Positions 6,517 through 13,861 of a DNA stretch of 16,809 nucleotides are shown here, in pieces. Source of the DNA: Wolinella sp052173415 (lineage in GTDB: Bacteria; Campylobacterota; Campylobacteria; Campylobacterales; Helicobacteraceae); assembly GCA_052173415.1 (NCBI GenBank), contig JBQMYQ010000037.1:1-16809 (forward strand), written 5' to 3'. The translations under genes and the position numbers were made by a program. The notes beneath the pieces were generated by a model. It worked only from the letters and a program-made list of their open reading frames with translations. It searched no databases and was not told where the DNA came from. Numbering within the stretch: position 1 is the first letter of the stretch; the number at the start of each line of letters is the position of its first letter.

Positions 6517-7644
6517 TTGCTTCCTTATAGTTGCCAGTGTGTCGATTCTGATGATATAGAGGCGCTCACAGAGGCGCTCAAAAGCCCCCTTTTGACGCAA
6601 GGTCCTAGGGTGGAATCGTTTGAAAAAGCCTTAGCTTCGTATGTGGGTGTGCGTCATGCGCTGGTATTCAACTCCGCTACTTCGGCGCTTTATTGCGCCT
6701 ATCGCGCTCTAGGGATCAGGGAGGGTGATGAAGTCATCACGACGCCCATAAGTTTCGTCGCCACCTCAAGCATGCTCCTAGCTCTTGGGGCGATTCCCGT
6801 GTTTTGCGATGTGAAACCTGATGGGAATATCAACGAAGAGGCGATTCCCGCGCTTATTACGCACAAGACCAAAGCAATTGTTTCAGTTGATTATTCGGGG
6901 AATCCCGTCGCATTTGATCGCCTGCGCGAAGTGGCGGATTCCCACAACCTTGCTTTTATATCGGATAGCTCGCATTCCATTGGTGCAGAGTTTAAAGGCG
7001 CGCGCGTGGGGAATCATGCCGATGCGACAATTTTTAGCTTCCATGCGGTCAAGCCCATCACTACAGGCGAGGGTGGTGCGCTTTTGAGCAATGATGGGGC
7101 GATTTATGAGCGAGCTAAACGCATTCGTAGCCACGGCGTGGTCAAGAAGCATCTCTGGAATAGTGATGTGGAGGAGTGGGGATTTAATTTCAGAATGAGC
7201 GATTTTGCCGCCGCTTTGGGGGAATCGCAGCTAAAAAAGCTTGACCGATTCATCGCGCAGCGTCAGGAGCTCGCCCATTTTTATGATGAATATTTTCGCG
7301 ATTCTCGCCACATTCACACGCTCAAGCGCACGAGTGAGGCAAAGAGCTCGCACCATCTCTATCCGATTTTTTTAGATTCCTCGCTGTGGTGTGTTAAGGA
7401 GGAGATTTTTTCTGCGCTCCAAGAGCGAGGAATCGGCGTGCAAGTGCATTACAAGCCTATCCACACTTTCACGCTCTATCGCGAGCTTTTTCCAAATCTC
7501 TCACTTCCTAATGCGGAGTCTTTTTATCGCTCCGAGCTCTCGATTCCTTGCCATCAAAAGATGAATATCAAACAAGCACAAGAGGTTGCGCAGGTGGTGT
7601 GCGATGTTGTAGAGACTTTTGCGCACAGTTCCTGCTCTTCTTGA
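6517..7644 (+). CDS. pseC: UDP-4-amino-4,6-dideoxy-N-acetyl-L-altrosamine transaminase (pseudaminic acid synthesis)
   Basis: This is a PLP-dependent aminotransferase of the DegT/DnrJ/EryC1 family, step two of CMP-pseudaminic acid synthesis, which supplies the sugar that glycosylates flagellin. The 375-residue protein aligns by eye with H. pylori PseC (HP0366): VRHALVFNSATSALYC, TTPISFVATSSML, IVSVDYSG, FISDSSHSIGAEF and FSFHAVKPITTGEGGALL. The PLP lysine is probably Lys179 of the last motif. Start is TTG 6517, three bases after the flaC-like stop; no strong Shine-Dalgarno is visible, so coupling to the upstream gene is likely. The family N-terminus agrees with this start. Being directly behind a flagellin homologue fits a flagellar glycosylation role. 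pseB is not in the window. Confidence 0.92.
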   Translation: MLPYSCQCVDSDDIEALTEALKSPLLTQGPRVESFEKALASYVGVRHALVFNSATSALYCAYRALGIREGDEVITTPISFVATSSMLLALGAIPVFCDVKPDGNINEEAIPALITHKTKAIVSVDYSGNPVAFDRLREVADSHNLAFISDSSHSIGAEFKGARVGNHADATIFSFHAVKPITTGEGGALLSNDGAIYERAKRIRSHGVVKKHLWNSDVEEWGFNFRMSDFAAALGESQLKKLDRFIAQRQELAHFYDEYFRDSRHIHTLKRTSEAKSSHHLYPIFLDSSLWCVKEEIFSALQERGIGVQVHYKPIHTFTLYRELFPNLSLPNAESFYRSELSIPCHQKMNIKQAQEVAQVVCDVVETFAHSSCSS

Positions 7645-7786
7645 AATTTGCAAAAAGTCGGATAATCGCTCTTTAGCGCCCTCTGAGATCTCTTTTGCTC
7701 CTGCGTGGTTGCGAGCAAATCCGCAATCACACATCGCCGATTTTTATCAATCTTTTCTTTAAAGCACTCGCTAATCCACTCTTTAC

Positions 7787-7799
7787 AAAAAAAAAAAAA
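7787..7799 (+). repeat. Homopolymer tract A13, candidate phase-variable repeat
   Basis: Thirteen consecutive adenines lie in the 199-base gap between pseC and the first lipoprotein gene, 44 bases before the lipoprotein ATG. Poly-A/T tracts of this length are known slippage sites in Helicobacter. The rest of this gap shows no convincing gene; a small symmetrical CGAT-AGC-ATCG lies just after the tract (7800-7810). A weak TTTACA (7782-7787) directly before the tract could be a -35 whose spacing to a -10 changes with tract length. Confidence 0.7.
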
Positions 7800-7843
7800 C
7801 GATAGCATCGCAAGTCAAATTTCTACAAATAAAGGGGGTGAAT

Positions 7844-8656
7844 ATGAGAAATAGTTTGAAAATCACGCTACTACTCGCGGTCGCCTTATTGCTTACTGGA
7901 TGTATGCAGATTCAGCCGCCTAAGGTGATACCATCCGAGAAGAGCGAGACGATTGCGTTGAAAGCAAATTTCACCGATGAAATCTCAAAAGAGTCCGTCA
8001 TACTCTCTGATGTGAAGAGAGCGATTGTGAAAATGGCACTGGAGGCAAGCAAATACGAGAAACTGACTAGCTACAGCGAAGATCCCGAGTGCAACTGGTA
8101 TCAAGGGGTGGATGTTCAGTTTGTGGCGAGTAATTTGGAGGTGTTTTACTTCAGAGGTAGGGCGTGTAGAGCCAATAGAAACGATATAAAATCGGGCACA
8201 ACGGTCTATTTTGGCGCAAAAATACCGTATAAAATCACAGGAACGCAGGATAAATTTGAGATAAGTTTTACTTATCCAAAGGAGTTCATCCAAAGGGATC
8301 TTAAGGAGTTTGGTCTTAACGAAGTAACCCACTTAGCTGCACCCTCTAATTTAGCGCGAGATATAGATGGCATATTCCAGAGTTTGAGGAATCTGTCCAT
8401 AGCTAGGGAATATACCTTTAGCGGGGAAGAGAATTCAAAATACAACAAAGACTCTACCATCGATAGCCTGAAACGCGCAAGCCTAAATAACAAGAATCGG
8501 ACAATAACATACGATGTGTTTAATTATCAAAACGGTTCAAAGGTAACCTATAAAGCCACAGTCAACTATGTGATAGATCACAATAACGAAGTGGATGTGG
8601 GTAAAAATGTCGTTTCAAAAATCAAACAAGAAATCAAAAAAGTAATCAACGAATAA
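7844..8656 (+). CDS. Putative lipoprotein, unknown family (first of a tandem pair)
   Basis: The 270-residue protein begins with a lipoprotein signal, MRNSLKITLLLAVALLLTGC, whose lipobox LTGC gives the lipidated Cys20. The mature part is mostly polar and beta-prone, with three further Cys or so (ECNWYQG, RACRANR) and a Lys/Asn-rich C-terminus (ISKIKQEIKKVINE-like). Start ATG 7844 is preceded by GGGGG at five bases; a GTG at 7838 inside that ribosome site is less likely. I do not recognise the family and infer only membrane anchoring, inner or outer. Ten bases separate it from a second lipoprotein gene, so the two are co-transcribed. The region is more AT-rich than its neighbours and lacks the GGGAATC word, which suggests separate ancestry. 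Confidence 0.8.
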   Translation: MRNSLKITLLLAVALLLTGCMQIQPPKVIPSEKSETIALKANFTDEISKESVILSDVKRAIVKMALEASKYEKLTSYSEDPECNWYQGVDVQFVASNLEVFYFRGRACRANRNDIKSGTTVYFGAKIPYKITGTQDKFEISFTYPKEFIQRDLKEFGLNEVTHLAAPSNLARDIDGIFQSLRNLSIAREYTFSGEENSKYNKDSTIDSLKRASLNNKNRTITYDVFNYQNGSKVTYKATVNYVIDHNNEVDVGKNVVSKIKQEIKKVINE

Positions 8657-8666
8657 GGAGAAAAAG

Positions 8667-9731
8667 ATGAAAAATTCAGTTCTAAAATATTCACTATTGG
8701 TCGCTGCAATGTTTGCCTTTGGCGGGTGTTTGTATGAGCAACCTACTGCACCTACAAATCCGATGCCCGAGCCTACACAGCTCACAAAGCAAAACATAAC
8801 GCTAAAACATCAAAAAGATGAGATCACTTTGAAAAACGGCGTAATACATTTCAAAAACGGCAAAAGGCTAGCCGATGAGGAAGCCAAGATCCTTGATGCG
8901 TTTTATGCAAAAGATCAGATGTTTTACATAATACAATTTCGCGACAAGTTTAAGATTAAAAACAGCGAAAAAGAGACAATTTGGGAAATCCAGAGCGGGT
9001 ATTTTAGCTACTCAAAATATCAAGATGATTTCATATTTGTCGTGAAAGCGCGTGGTGGAGGTGGAGATGTTTATAGTTTTAATGGCACCAAAGTGACGCT
9101 GATTGACAGAGGGCTGGATATACCTAATGGCAGATTGTATGGAATTTATGCGTTAGATATCGTGTCGAGGAAAAGGTCGGAGCTCGTTAGCTTTGGCGGT
9201 CCTGAGGCAAGAGCCATTACGGACATAACGATAACCAACATCCTAGATGGAAGCAAAATTACTTTTAAAGATTTTCATAAATTTCTAAACTCTGAGTGTA
9301 TCGAGTGCACGAAAATTCTCGGAATCGCAGGAGATAATTTGATATTAACCTATGACGAGGGGTATCAAAAGGCTTTGGCGTCTTTTAACTTGCAAACAAG
9401 AAAGGGAGATATTCTCCATCTAGAAACACCAAATGACAAGAGCATTCTTCAGGTTTTGCAAAACGAAGAAGAAGTGGTCGTTAGGATATTTGATTATGAA
9501 GTAGGCGAAATCGTAGAAATAGACGGCAGAAGGGAGTATGATGTCTCGCAAGCCCCCAAGAGAATCATACATCTAAACACCCTGACCGAAGTCGATGGCT
9601 TATCAAAGGGGTTTGGCTATATTCCGCTTAAAACTGGCTACCAAGGCATGGGTGGATATATAACACAAAAATATATCACCTACAAACTATACAGAATCAT
9701 GCAGATCGGCGAAGATAGACCGATGTTCTAA
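8667..9731 (+). CDS. Putative lipoprotein, unknown family (second of a tandem pair)
   Basis: This is a 354-residue protein with lipoprotein signal MKNSVLKYSLLVAAMFAFGGC (Cys21) followed by a Pro/Thr-rich linker (about 24-40). The body is rich in short alternating hydrophobic strands (for example MFYIIQFRDKFKIK, DDFIFVVKARGGGGDVYSF, DNLILTYDEGY, EVVVRIFDYEVGEIVEI), which suggests an all-beta or propeller-like fold; a CIEC pair occurs near the middle. AAGGAG stands six bases before the ATG. It follows the first lipoprotein by ten bases and ends just before a strong hairpin (9735-9774). I do not recognise the family. A secreted or envelope-anchored partner role with its neighbour is inference only. 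Confidence 0.8.
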   Translation: MKNSVLKYSLLVAAMFAFGGCLYEQPTAPTNPMPEPTQLTKQNITLKHQKDEITLKNGVIHFKNGKRLADEEAKILDAFYAKDQMFYIIQFRDKFKIKNSEKETIWEIQSGYFSYSKYQDDFIFVVKARGGGGDVYSFNGTKVTLIDRGLDIPNGRLYGIYALDIVSRKRSELVSFGGPEARAITDITITNILDGSKITFKDFHKFLNSECIECTKILGIAGDNLILTYDEGYQKALASFNLQTRKGDILHLETPNDKSILQVLQNEEEVVVRIFDYEVGEIVEIDGRREYDVSQAPKRIIHLNTLTEVDGLSKGFGYIPLKTGYQGMGGYITQKYITYKLYRIMQIGEDRPMF

Positions 9732-9734
9732 TCC

Positions 9735-9774
9735 GGTTCCGATACAGGTCATTCATAGACCTGTATCGGAATCC
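9735..9774 (+). terminator. Strong hairpin after the lipoprotein pair, probable terminator or mRNA end structure
   Basis: A perfect 14-bp stem (9737-9750 with 9758-9771) closes a 7-base loop, and a further GG/CC pair lies outside one bulged base. It starts four bases after the lipoprotein stop. There is no T-run after it, so it may act as a 3' stabiliser or a factor-dependent end instead of a classical intrinsic terminator. Its symmetry would also serve the other strand. Confidence 0.6.
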
Positions 9775-9819
9775 TGCACTTCCTAACCCGCATTTCTGTC
9801 CCTGTGGCAAGTCTTATCC

Positions 9820-9890
9820 AAGCCTGCACGAATAGGGTAGGGGGAATTGCTCCCTCTAGTCGAATAAACCTGTAGGCTTGATTCCCGCTA
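9820..9890 (+). other. Nested stem structure in the intergenic region, possible structured RNA or second terminator
   Basis: An outer stem AAGCCTGCA (9820-9828) pairs with TGTAGGCTT (9871-9879) with one G-U. An inner stem TAGGGGGA (9838-9845) pairs with TCCCTCTA (9851-9858) with one G-U. CGAATA is repeated in both sides of the internal loop (9829-9834, 9861-9866). The run TATTTTT follows near 9890. The rest of the 250-base gap between the lipoprotein and aminotransferase genes holds the preceding hairpin and the promoter at 9945-9953. I recognise no tRNA, SRP RNA or riboswitch here. Confidence 0.35.
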
Positions 9891-9944
9891 TTTTTAAGCA
9901 ACTAATCCCAATTCTCACAAAAAAGCGTCAAAGTTCTATTTGAT

Positions 9945-9953
9945 TGATATAAT
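9945..9953 (+). promoter_or_regulatory. Extended -10 promoter for the aminotransferase gene
   Basis: TGATATAAT is a perfect extended -10 (TGnTATAAT). The start of transcription would be near 9960, about 22 bases before the ATG. No good -35 is needed or seen. Confidence 0.65.
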
Positions 9954-9981
9954 GCGCTCCATGCTATTTTAAGGAGTTTTC

Positions 9982-11097
9982 ATGCTACTTTTTACCCCAG
10001 GTCCTACGCCCGTCCCCGAGGCGATTCGAGTCGCCATGAGCGAGCCTACGATCCATCATCGCACGCCTGAATTTGAGGCGATTTTTGCCAAGACTCGCAC
10101 TTTTTTGCGTGAGCTTTTGGGCACAGAAGAGGTGCTCATGCTTGCAAGCTCGGGCACGGGAGCGATGGAAGCGTGCATGAGGAGTTTATGCGCGAGTAAG
10201 GCTTTGAGCGTGAATTCTGGGAAATTTGGCGAGCGTTTTGGGAAAATCGCCACAGCGTTAGGAATCGAGCACGTCGAGATTAAAAACGAGTGGGATACGC
10301 CTGCTTCCGTGGAGCAGGTGATGTCCGTGCTTAGGGGTGATTCCTCCATCGATGCGTTTTTTATCCAAGCGTGCGAGAGTGCGGGCGGGTTGCGCCACCC
10401 CATAGAGGAGATCGCGCAGGCGATTAAGACGCATAATCCGCATATCATGGTCGTCGTCGATGCGATTACGGCGATGGGTGTAGAGGCGATTAATGTGAAG
10501 AATATCGACGCACTCATCGGAGGAAGCCAAAAGGCGTTCATGCTGCCCCCCGGCATGAGCATCATCGGACTAAGCAATGCGGCGGTTGCTAAGATTGAGG
10601 AACGCGATGTGGGTTATTATTTCAACCTAAAAACAGAGCTTAAAAATCAGCGCAAAAATACGACTGCATGGACGGCTCCAACCACCCTTGTCATCGGGCT
10701 TTGTAAATATTTTGAACTTGCGAAAATGCGGGGAATCGAGCGGATTTATAAAGAGACCAGAGCGCGCGCGCTGGCTACGCGGGAAGCACTTAAAGTGCTT
10801 GGTTTTAGTATTTTCCCAAAAACGCCTGCACTTGCGATGAGCACGGTAATTGATGAAGAGAATGCCGAGATGTTGCGCAAGCTTTTGAAGCAAGATTTTG
10901 GTGTCAATCTTGCGGGCGGGCAGGATCATCTCAAAGGGAAGATTTTCCGCATTAATCACATGGGAATCATCGAGCCACACGAGAGTGCATGGGTGATTAA
11001 CGCGCTTGAGCTGGCATTAGAGAGGCTTGGCAAGCGGAAATTTGATGGAAGCGGGAATCGCACTTTCCTCACGAGCTATTATCGCTTTTTGGGTTAG
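9982..11097 (+). CDS. Class-V PLP aminotransferase, serine/alanine-glyoxylate aminotransferase-like
   Basis: This is a 371-residue fold-type I PLP enzyme of aminotransferase class V. The N-terminus LLFTPGPTPVPEAIRVAMSEPTIHHRTPEFEAIF is the hallmark of the alanine/serine-glyoxylate aminotransferase (PucG-like) group. SSGTGAMEACMRSL binds the cofactor phosphate, VVDAITAMG carries the ring-contacting Asp (about 160), and Lys184 in GGSQKAFMLPPG should form the Schiff base. Homologues in Campylobacterota are often labelled soluble hydrogenase small subunit; that name is historical and I would not assign a hydrogenase role. The exact amino donor cannot be told. The start ATG has AAGGAG five bases upstream and a good extended -10. 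The next gene begins 50 bases downstream in the same direction. Confidence 0.88.
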   Translation: MLLFTPGPTPVPEAIRVAMSEPTIHHRTPEFEAIFAKTRTFLRELLGTEEVLMLASSGTGAMEACMRSLCASKALSVNSGKFGERFGKIATALGIEHVEIKNEWDTPASVEQVMSVLRGDSSIDAFFIQACESAGGLRHPIEEIAQAIKTHNPHIMVVVDAITAMGVEAINVKNIDALIGGSQKAFMLPPGMSIIGLSNAAVAKIEERDVGYYFNLKTELKNQRKNTTAWTAPTTLVIGLCKYFELAKMRGIERIYKETRARALATREALKVLGFSIFPKTPALAMSTVIDEENAEMLRKLLKQDFGVNLAGGQDHLKGKIFRINHMGIIEPHESAWVINALELALERLGKRKFDGSGNRTFLTSYYRFLG

Positions 11098-11147
11098 CTT
11101 GAGTGGCTTAAGATGATTGGAAGCATACCTTTGGGGGCGCGAGAGCG

Positions 11148-12200
11148 ATGAAAATTTTAATCACGGGTGCGGCGGGATTCATCGGTGCGCAGCTGGCGTT
11201 GCGCTTGCTTTCTCGCGGCGATGAAGTGGTTGGGTGCGACAATATCAATGACTATTACGATGTGCGGCTGAAGTATGGGCGGCTAAATCTCGCAGGAATC
11301 GACGCACAAAAAGTGGAGTATGGCAGGCTCATTCAGAGCGAGCGATTCCCGCAGTATCGCTTTGTAAAGCTAAATTTAGAGGATAGGGCGGGAATTAAGA
11401 AGCTTTTTAGCGATGAGAAGTTTGATAAAGTCTGTAACCTCGCTGCGCAGGCAGGTGTGCGCTATTCACTGACTAATCCTTACGCGTATGTAGATAGCAA
11501 TATCGTCGGATTCCTAAATATCCTAGAATCGTGTCGCCATGCGGGAATCCAGCACCTTGTGTATGCCTCGAGCTCTTCGGTCTATGGTCTAAATGAGTCG
11601 ATGCCTTTTAAGACAAGTGACAACGTCGATCACCCCATAAGCCTCTATGCAGCGAGCAAAAAGAGCAACGAGCTTATGGCGCATACCTATTCGCACCTCT
11701 ATGCGATTCCCGCGACGGGGCTGCGCTTTTTTACCGTATATGGACCTTGGGGGCGACCGGATATGGCGTTGTTCCTTTTTACTAAAGCGATTTTGGAGGG
11801 GCGGGCGATTGATGTTTTTAATCACGGCGAAATGTCGCGCGATTTTACCTATATCGATGACATCATCGAGGGCGTGGTGCGCGTGATAGATAACCCGCCA
11901 AAAGGCAATGTCTCATGGAGCGGTAGCGCGCCTGATCCGAGCTCTTCCAAAGCTCCGTATAAAATCTATAACATCGGCAATAACGCTCCCGTGCGGCTTA
12001 TGGATTTTATTAGCGAGATTGAGCGTTGCCTAGGCAAGGTGGCAAAAAAGAATATGTTGCCTCTTCAAGCGGGCGATGTGCCTGCGACCTATGCTGATGT
12101 GAGTGATCTTTTTTCCGAGCTAGGCTATCAGCCAAATACCCCTATTAGCGTGGGAATCGAGCGTTTTGTCTCGTGGTATAGGGAGTTTTTTGGTGTGTGA
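11148..12200 (+). CDS. NAD-dependent epimerase, probably UDP-glucuronate 4-epimerase
   Basis: This is an extended short-chain dehydrogenase/reductase of 350 residues, acting on a nucleotide sugar in the cytosol. The Rossmann motif GAAGFIG is at 7-13, the catalytic Ser region YASSSSVYG at 139-147, and the YxxxK pair is Tyr167/Lys171 in YAASKKSNE. NLAAQAGVRYSLTNPYAYVDSNIVGFLNILE and RFFTVYGPWGRPDMA are the pattern I associate with UDP-GlcA 4-epimerases (Cap1J/GAE type), which make UDP-galacturonate for surface glycans. UDP-glucose epimerase is less likely. It follows the aminotransferase by 50 bases with a weak GAGAGCG ribosome site and is likely co-transcribed. It ends 41 bases from the convergent agmatine deiminase gene. 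Confidence 0.85.
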   Translation: MKILITGAAGFIGAQLALRLLSRGDEVVGCDNINDYYDVRLKYGRLNLAGIDAQKVEYGRLIQSERFPQYRFVKLNLEDRAGIKKLFSDEKFDKVCNLAAQAGVRYSLTNPYAYVDSNIVGFLNILESCRHAGIQHLVYASSSSVYGLNESMPFKTSDNVDHPISLYAASKKSNELMAHTYSHLYAIPATGLRFFTVYGPWGRPDMALFLFTKAILEGRAIDVFNHGEMSRDFTYIDDIIEGVVRVIDNPPKGNVSWSGSAPDPSSSKAPYKIYNIGNNAPVRLMDFISEIERCLGKVAKKNMLPLQAGDVPATYADVSDLFSELGYQPNTPISVGIERFVSWYREFFGV

Positions 12201-12241
12201 TATGTAATTTATGTGGCGTATGACTTGCGCGCGCTCAAAAA

Positions 12242-13243
12242 TCACACCACGCCATCAAAAAATTGCATACTGATACAGTGAAGGCTTCCGTGTTGGCGGA
12301 TTAGCACGCGACAATCAATGGGGATAATCTCGTGGCTAGGAAGTGCGTGCCTCATCACTTCGAGGGCCTTTTGGTCGTTTTTATCCCCATACACGGGGAA
12401 TAGCACCGCTCCGTTAATGAATAGAAAATTCGCATAGCTCGCAGGCAGTCTCTCGCCGTTATGATAAATCGCCTCGCTAAAAGGCAGTGCAAAAAGTTCA
12501 AAAGGCTCTCCTTGGAGATTCCTCATCGCTTTTAGCTCCTGCTCCATTGCTGCAAGTTCGCTAAAATGCTCATCTCTCTCATCATCGCACTTGATGTAGG
12601 CGATCTGATTTTCCCCGATGAAGCGTGCAAGTGTGTCGATGTGGGAATCTGTGTCATCGCCCGCCAAATAGCCATGATGACACCAGAGCACCTTTTGCGC
12701 GCCCAGCTCGCGCTTTAAAGTCATTTCAATCTCCTCTTGCGAATATTCGGGATTTCGGTTGGCTTCAAGCAGACATTGCGTGTTGGTGAGCACGATTCCC
12801 GCGCCATTACTCTCGATACTCCCTCCTTCAAGGATAAAATTTTTGCTCCTGAGCGGCACGCGGAAAATTCCCTTTTTATCGAGATTTCGGCTCACTTGAT
12901 TATCAAGAAACGCGGGGAATTTCAACCCCCAGCCATTAAAGCCGAAATCTAACAGGTATTTTTTGCCCTCCTCCTCGATTCCTAGCGGGGCAAAATCTCG
13001 AGCCCACGTGTCATTGGTGGGCATTTGAATAGGAATCAGCCGATCATTTTGAGGAAACATCTCGCGATAAAGCTCCCAGTCATCGACAAGCAGGAGGCAT
13101 TTTTGCCGCTTTGTGATTTCATTAATCACTGCAGCGAAATTCTCCCTTGCCTCGCGCAAATAGGGATACCAGTCGCTTTTTTCGTGAGGCATAGCGAGCA
13201 GTATCGCGCTCTGATGTTCCCATTCTGCGGGCATTCTTCGCAT
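12242..13243 (-). CDS. aguA: Agmatine deiminase (Porphyromonas-type peptidyl-arginine deiminase family)
   Basis: This enzyme hydrolyses agmatine to N-carbamoylputrescine and ammonia in polyamine synthesis. The 333-residue protein shows the family pattern in order: MPAEWEHQSAILLAMPH, NDTWARDFAPLG, DFGFNGWGLKFPAFLDNQV, ILEGGSIESNGAGIVLTN, HHGYLAGDDTDSHIDTLARF, and the C-terminal GSLHCISMQF with the nucleophile Cys323 next to His322. A longer frame reaches 13399, but I start at ATG 13243: AAAGGA lies six bases upstream, MRRMPAEWEHQ is the family N-terminus, and the longer form would cross the promoter and the divergent gene. H. pylori HP0049 is the presumed counterpart. Confidence 0.92.
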   Translation of the reverse strand: MRRMPAEWEHQSAILLAMPHEKSDWYPYLREARENFAAVINEITKRQKCLLLVDDWELYREMFPQNDRLIPIQMPTNDTWARDFAPLGIEEEGKKYLLDFGFNGWGLKFPAFLDNQVSRNLDKKGIFRVPLRSKNFILEGGSIESNGAGIVLTNTQCLLEANRNPEYSQEEIEMTLKRELGAQKVLWCHHGYLAGDDTDSHIDTLARFIGENQIAYIKCDDERDEHFSELAAMEQELKAMRNLQGEPFELFALPFSEAIYHNGERLPASYANFLFINGAVLFPVYGDKNDQKALEVMRHALPSHEIIPIDCRVLIRQHGSLHCISMQFFDGVV

Positions 13244-13271
13244 GATTAATCCTTTCTTAGCTTTTGTCGAT

Positions 13272-13279
13272 ATTATAAT
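13272..13279. promoter_or_regulatory. Palindromic bidirectional -10 element ATTATAAT
   Basis: The 8-mer ATTATAAT is its own reverse complement and contains TATAAT on the plus strand (13274-13279) and on the minus strand (13277 to 13272). Transcription would start near 13286 for the unknown gene and near 13265 for the deiminase gene, giving leaders of about 18 and 22 bases. Confidence 0.6.
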
Positions 13280-13303
13280 GCATAAAACTTCAAGGAGGAG
13301 ATT

Positions 13304-13861
13304 ATGGAAATTCAGGGACGATCCAGCCATCCAAACCCGTTTGCTTCGGGGAATCCTCACACCAAAGAGGGTAAAGAGGAGATTAAAAAAGAGGCACAAA
13401 AGCTAAACGCACACAATATCATGCTGGAATACACATTTAAATTTCAGCTCAATATTACACAGACTACGCAGGGGAATCTCGCCACTCAAAGTGCGCTAGG
13501 AGATCCCAAAAAGCTCAATGACATTCTTAAGGGAATCGACCACAAGACGACCGGCTATACAGGTAAGCCGATTAATGAGCTTAATCCCAAGGAGGCTAAA
13601 GAGCTCATCTCTGAAAAAGGCTATTTTGGGGTTGCAAAAACCTCTGAGAGGCTCGCAGAATTCGTTCTGAAGGGCTCAGGAGGCGATTTGAATCTTTTGC
13701 AAAAAGGACGCGAGGGAATCCTGCGTGGATATAAGCAAGCAGAGAAACTCTGGGGTGGGGAGCTCCCTGAAATCAGCAAAGAGACGCTTGCAAAGGCTCT
13801 TAAAAAGATTGATGAAGCGATTGCTAAAAAGGGCGGAAAACTCCTTAATGAGAAGGCGTAG
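13304..13861 (+). CDS. Conserved-looking hypothetical protein upstream of tsaD
   Basis: A 185-residue soluble protein with no signal peptide or membrane segment. The N-terminus (MEIQGRSSHPNPFASGNPHTKEGKE) is low in structure; the middle (MLEYTFKFQLNITQTT) looks like a beta stretch; the C-terminal half is helical and Lys-rich (LLQKGREGILRGYKQAEKLWGGELPEISKETLAKALKKIDEAI). The last part faintly recalls Campylobacterota proteins labelled hydrogenase-4 component G or DUF5610; I treat that as unproven and give no function. AAGGAGG stands a few bases before the ATG, and a perfect TATAAT lies 25 bases upstream. Its stop codon touches the TTG start of tsaD, so both are made from one transcript. Confidence 0.7.
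   Translation: MEIQGRSSHPNPFASGNPHTKEGKEEIKKEAQKLNAHNIMLEYTFKFQLNITQTTQGNLATQSALGDPKKLNDILKGIDHKTTGYTGKPINELNPKEAKELISEKGYFGVAKTSERLAEFVLKGSGGDLNLLQKGREGILRGYKQAEKLWGGELPEISKETLAKALKKIDEAIAKKGGKLLNEKA

Noticed and set aside
7554..7808. Minus-strand frame MLSFFFFCKEW... of 84 residues covering the A13 tract
   Set aside because: It has protein-like composition between the tract and the pseC end, but no ribosome site and a third of it lies antisense to pseC. Kept only as an alternative in the A13 finding.
9775..9944. Possible tRNA or SRP RNA in the intergenic region
   Set aside because: No TTCGA T-loop, CCA-adjacent acceptor stem or SRP core sequence can be found; the folded part is reported only as a generic structure.
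10056..10577. Minus-strand frame of 173 residues inside the aminotransferase gene
   Set aside because: It is antisense to a clear PLP enzyme with the catalytic motifs on the plus strand and shows only shadow composition.
13244..13399. N-terminal extension of agmatine deiminase by 52 residues
   Set aside because: It overlaps the divergent gene and the shared -10 box, while MRRMPAEWEHQ at 13243 has a good ribosome site and matches the family start.
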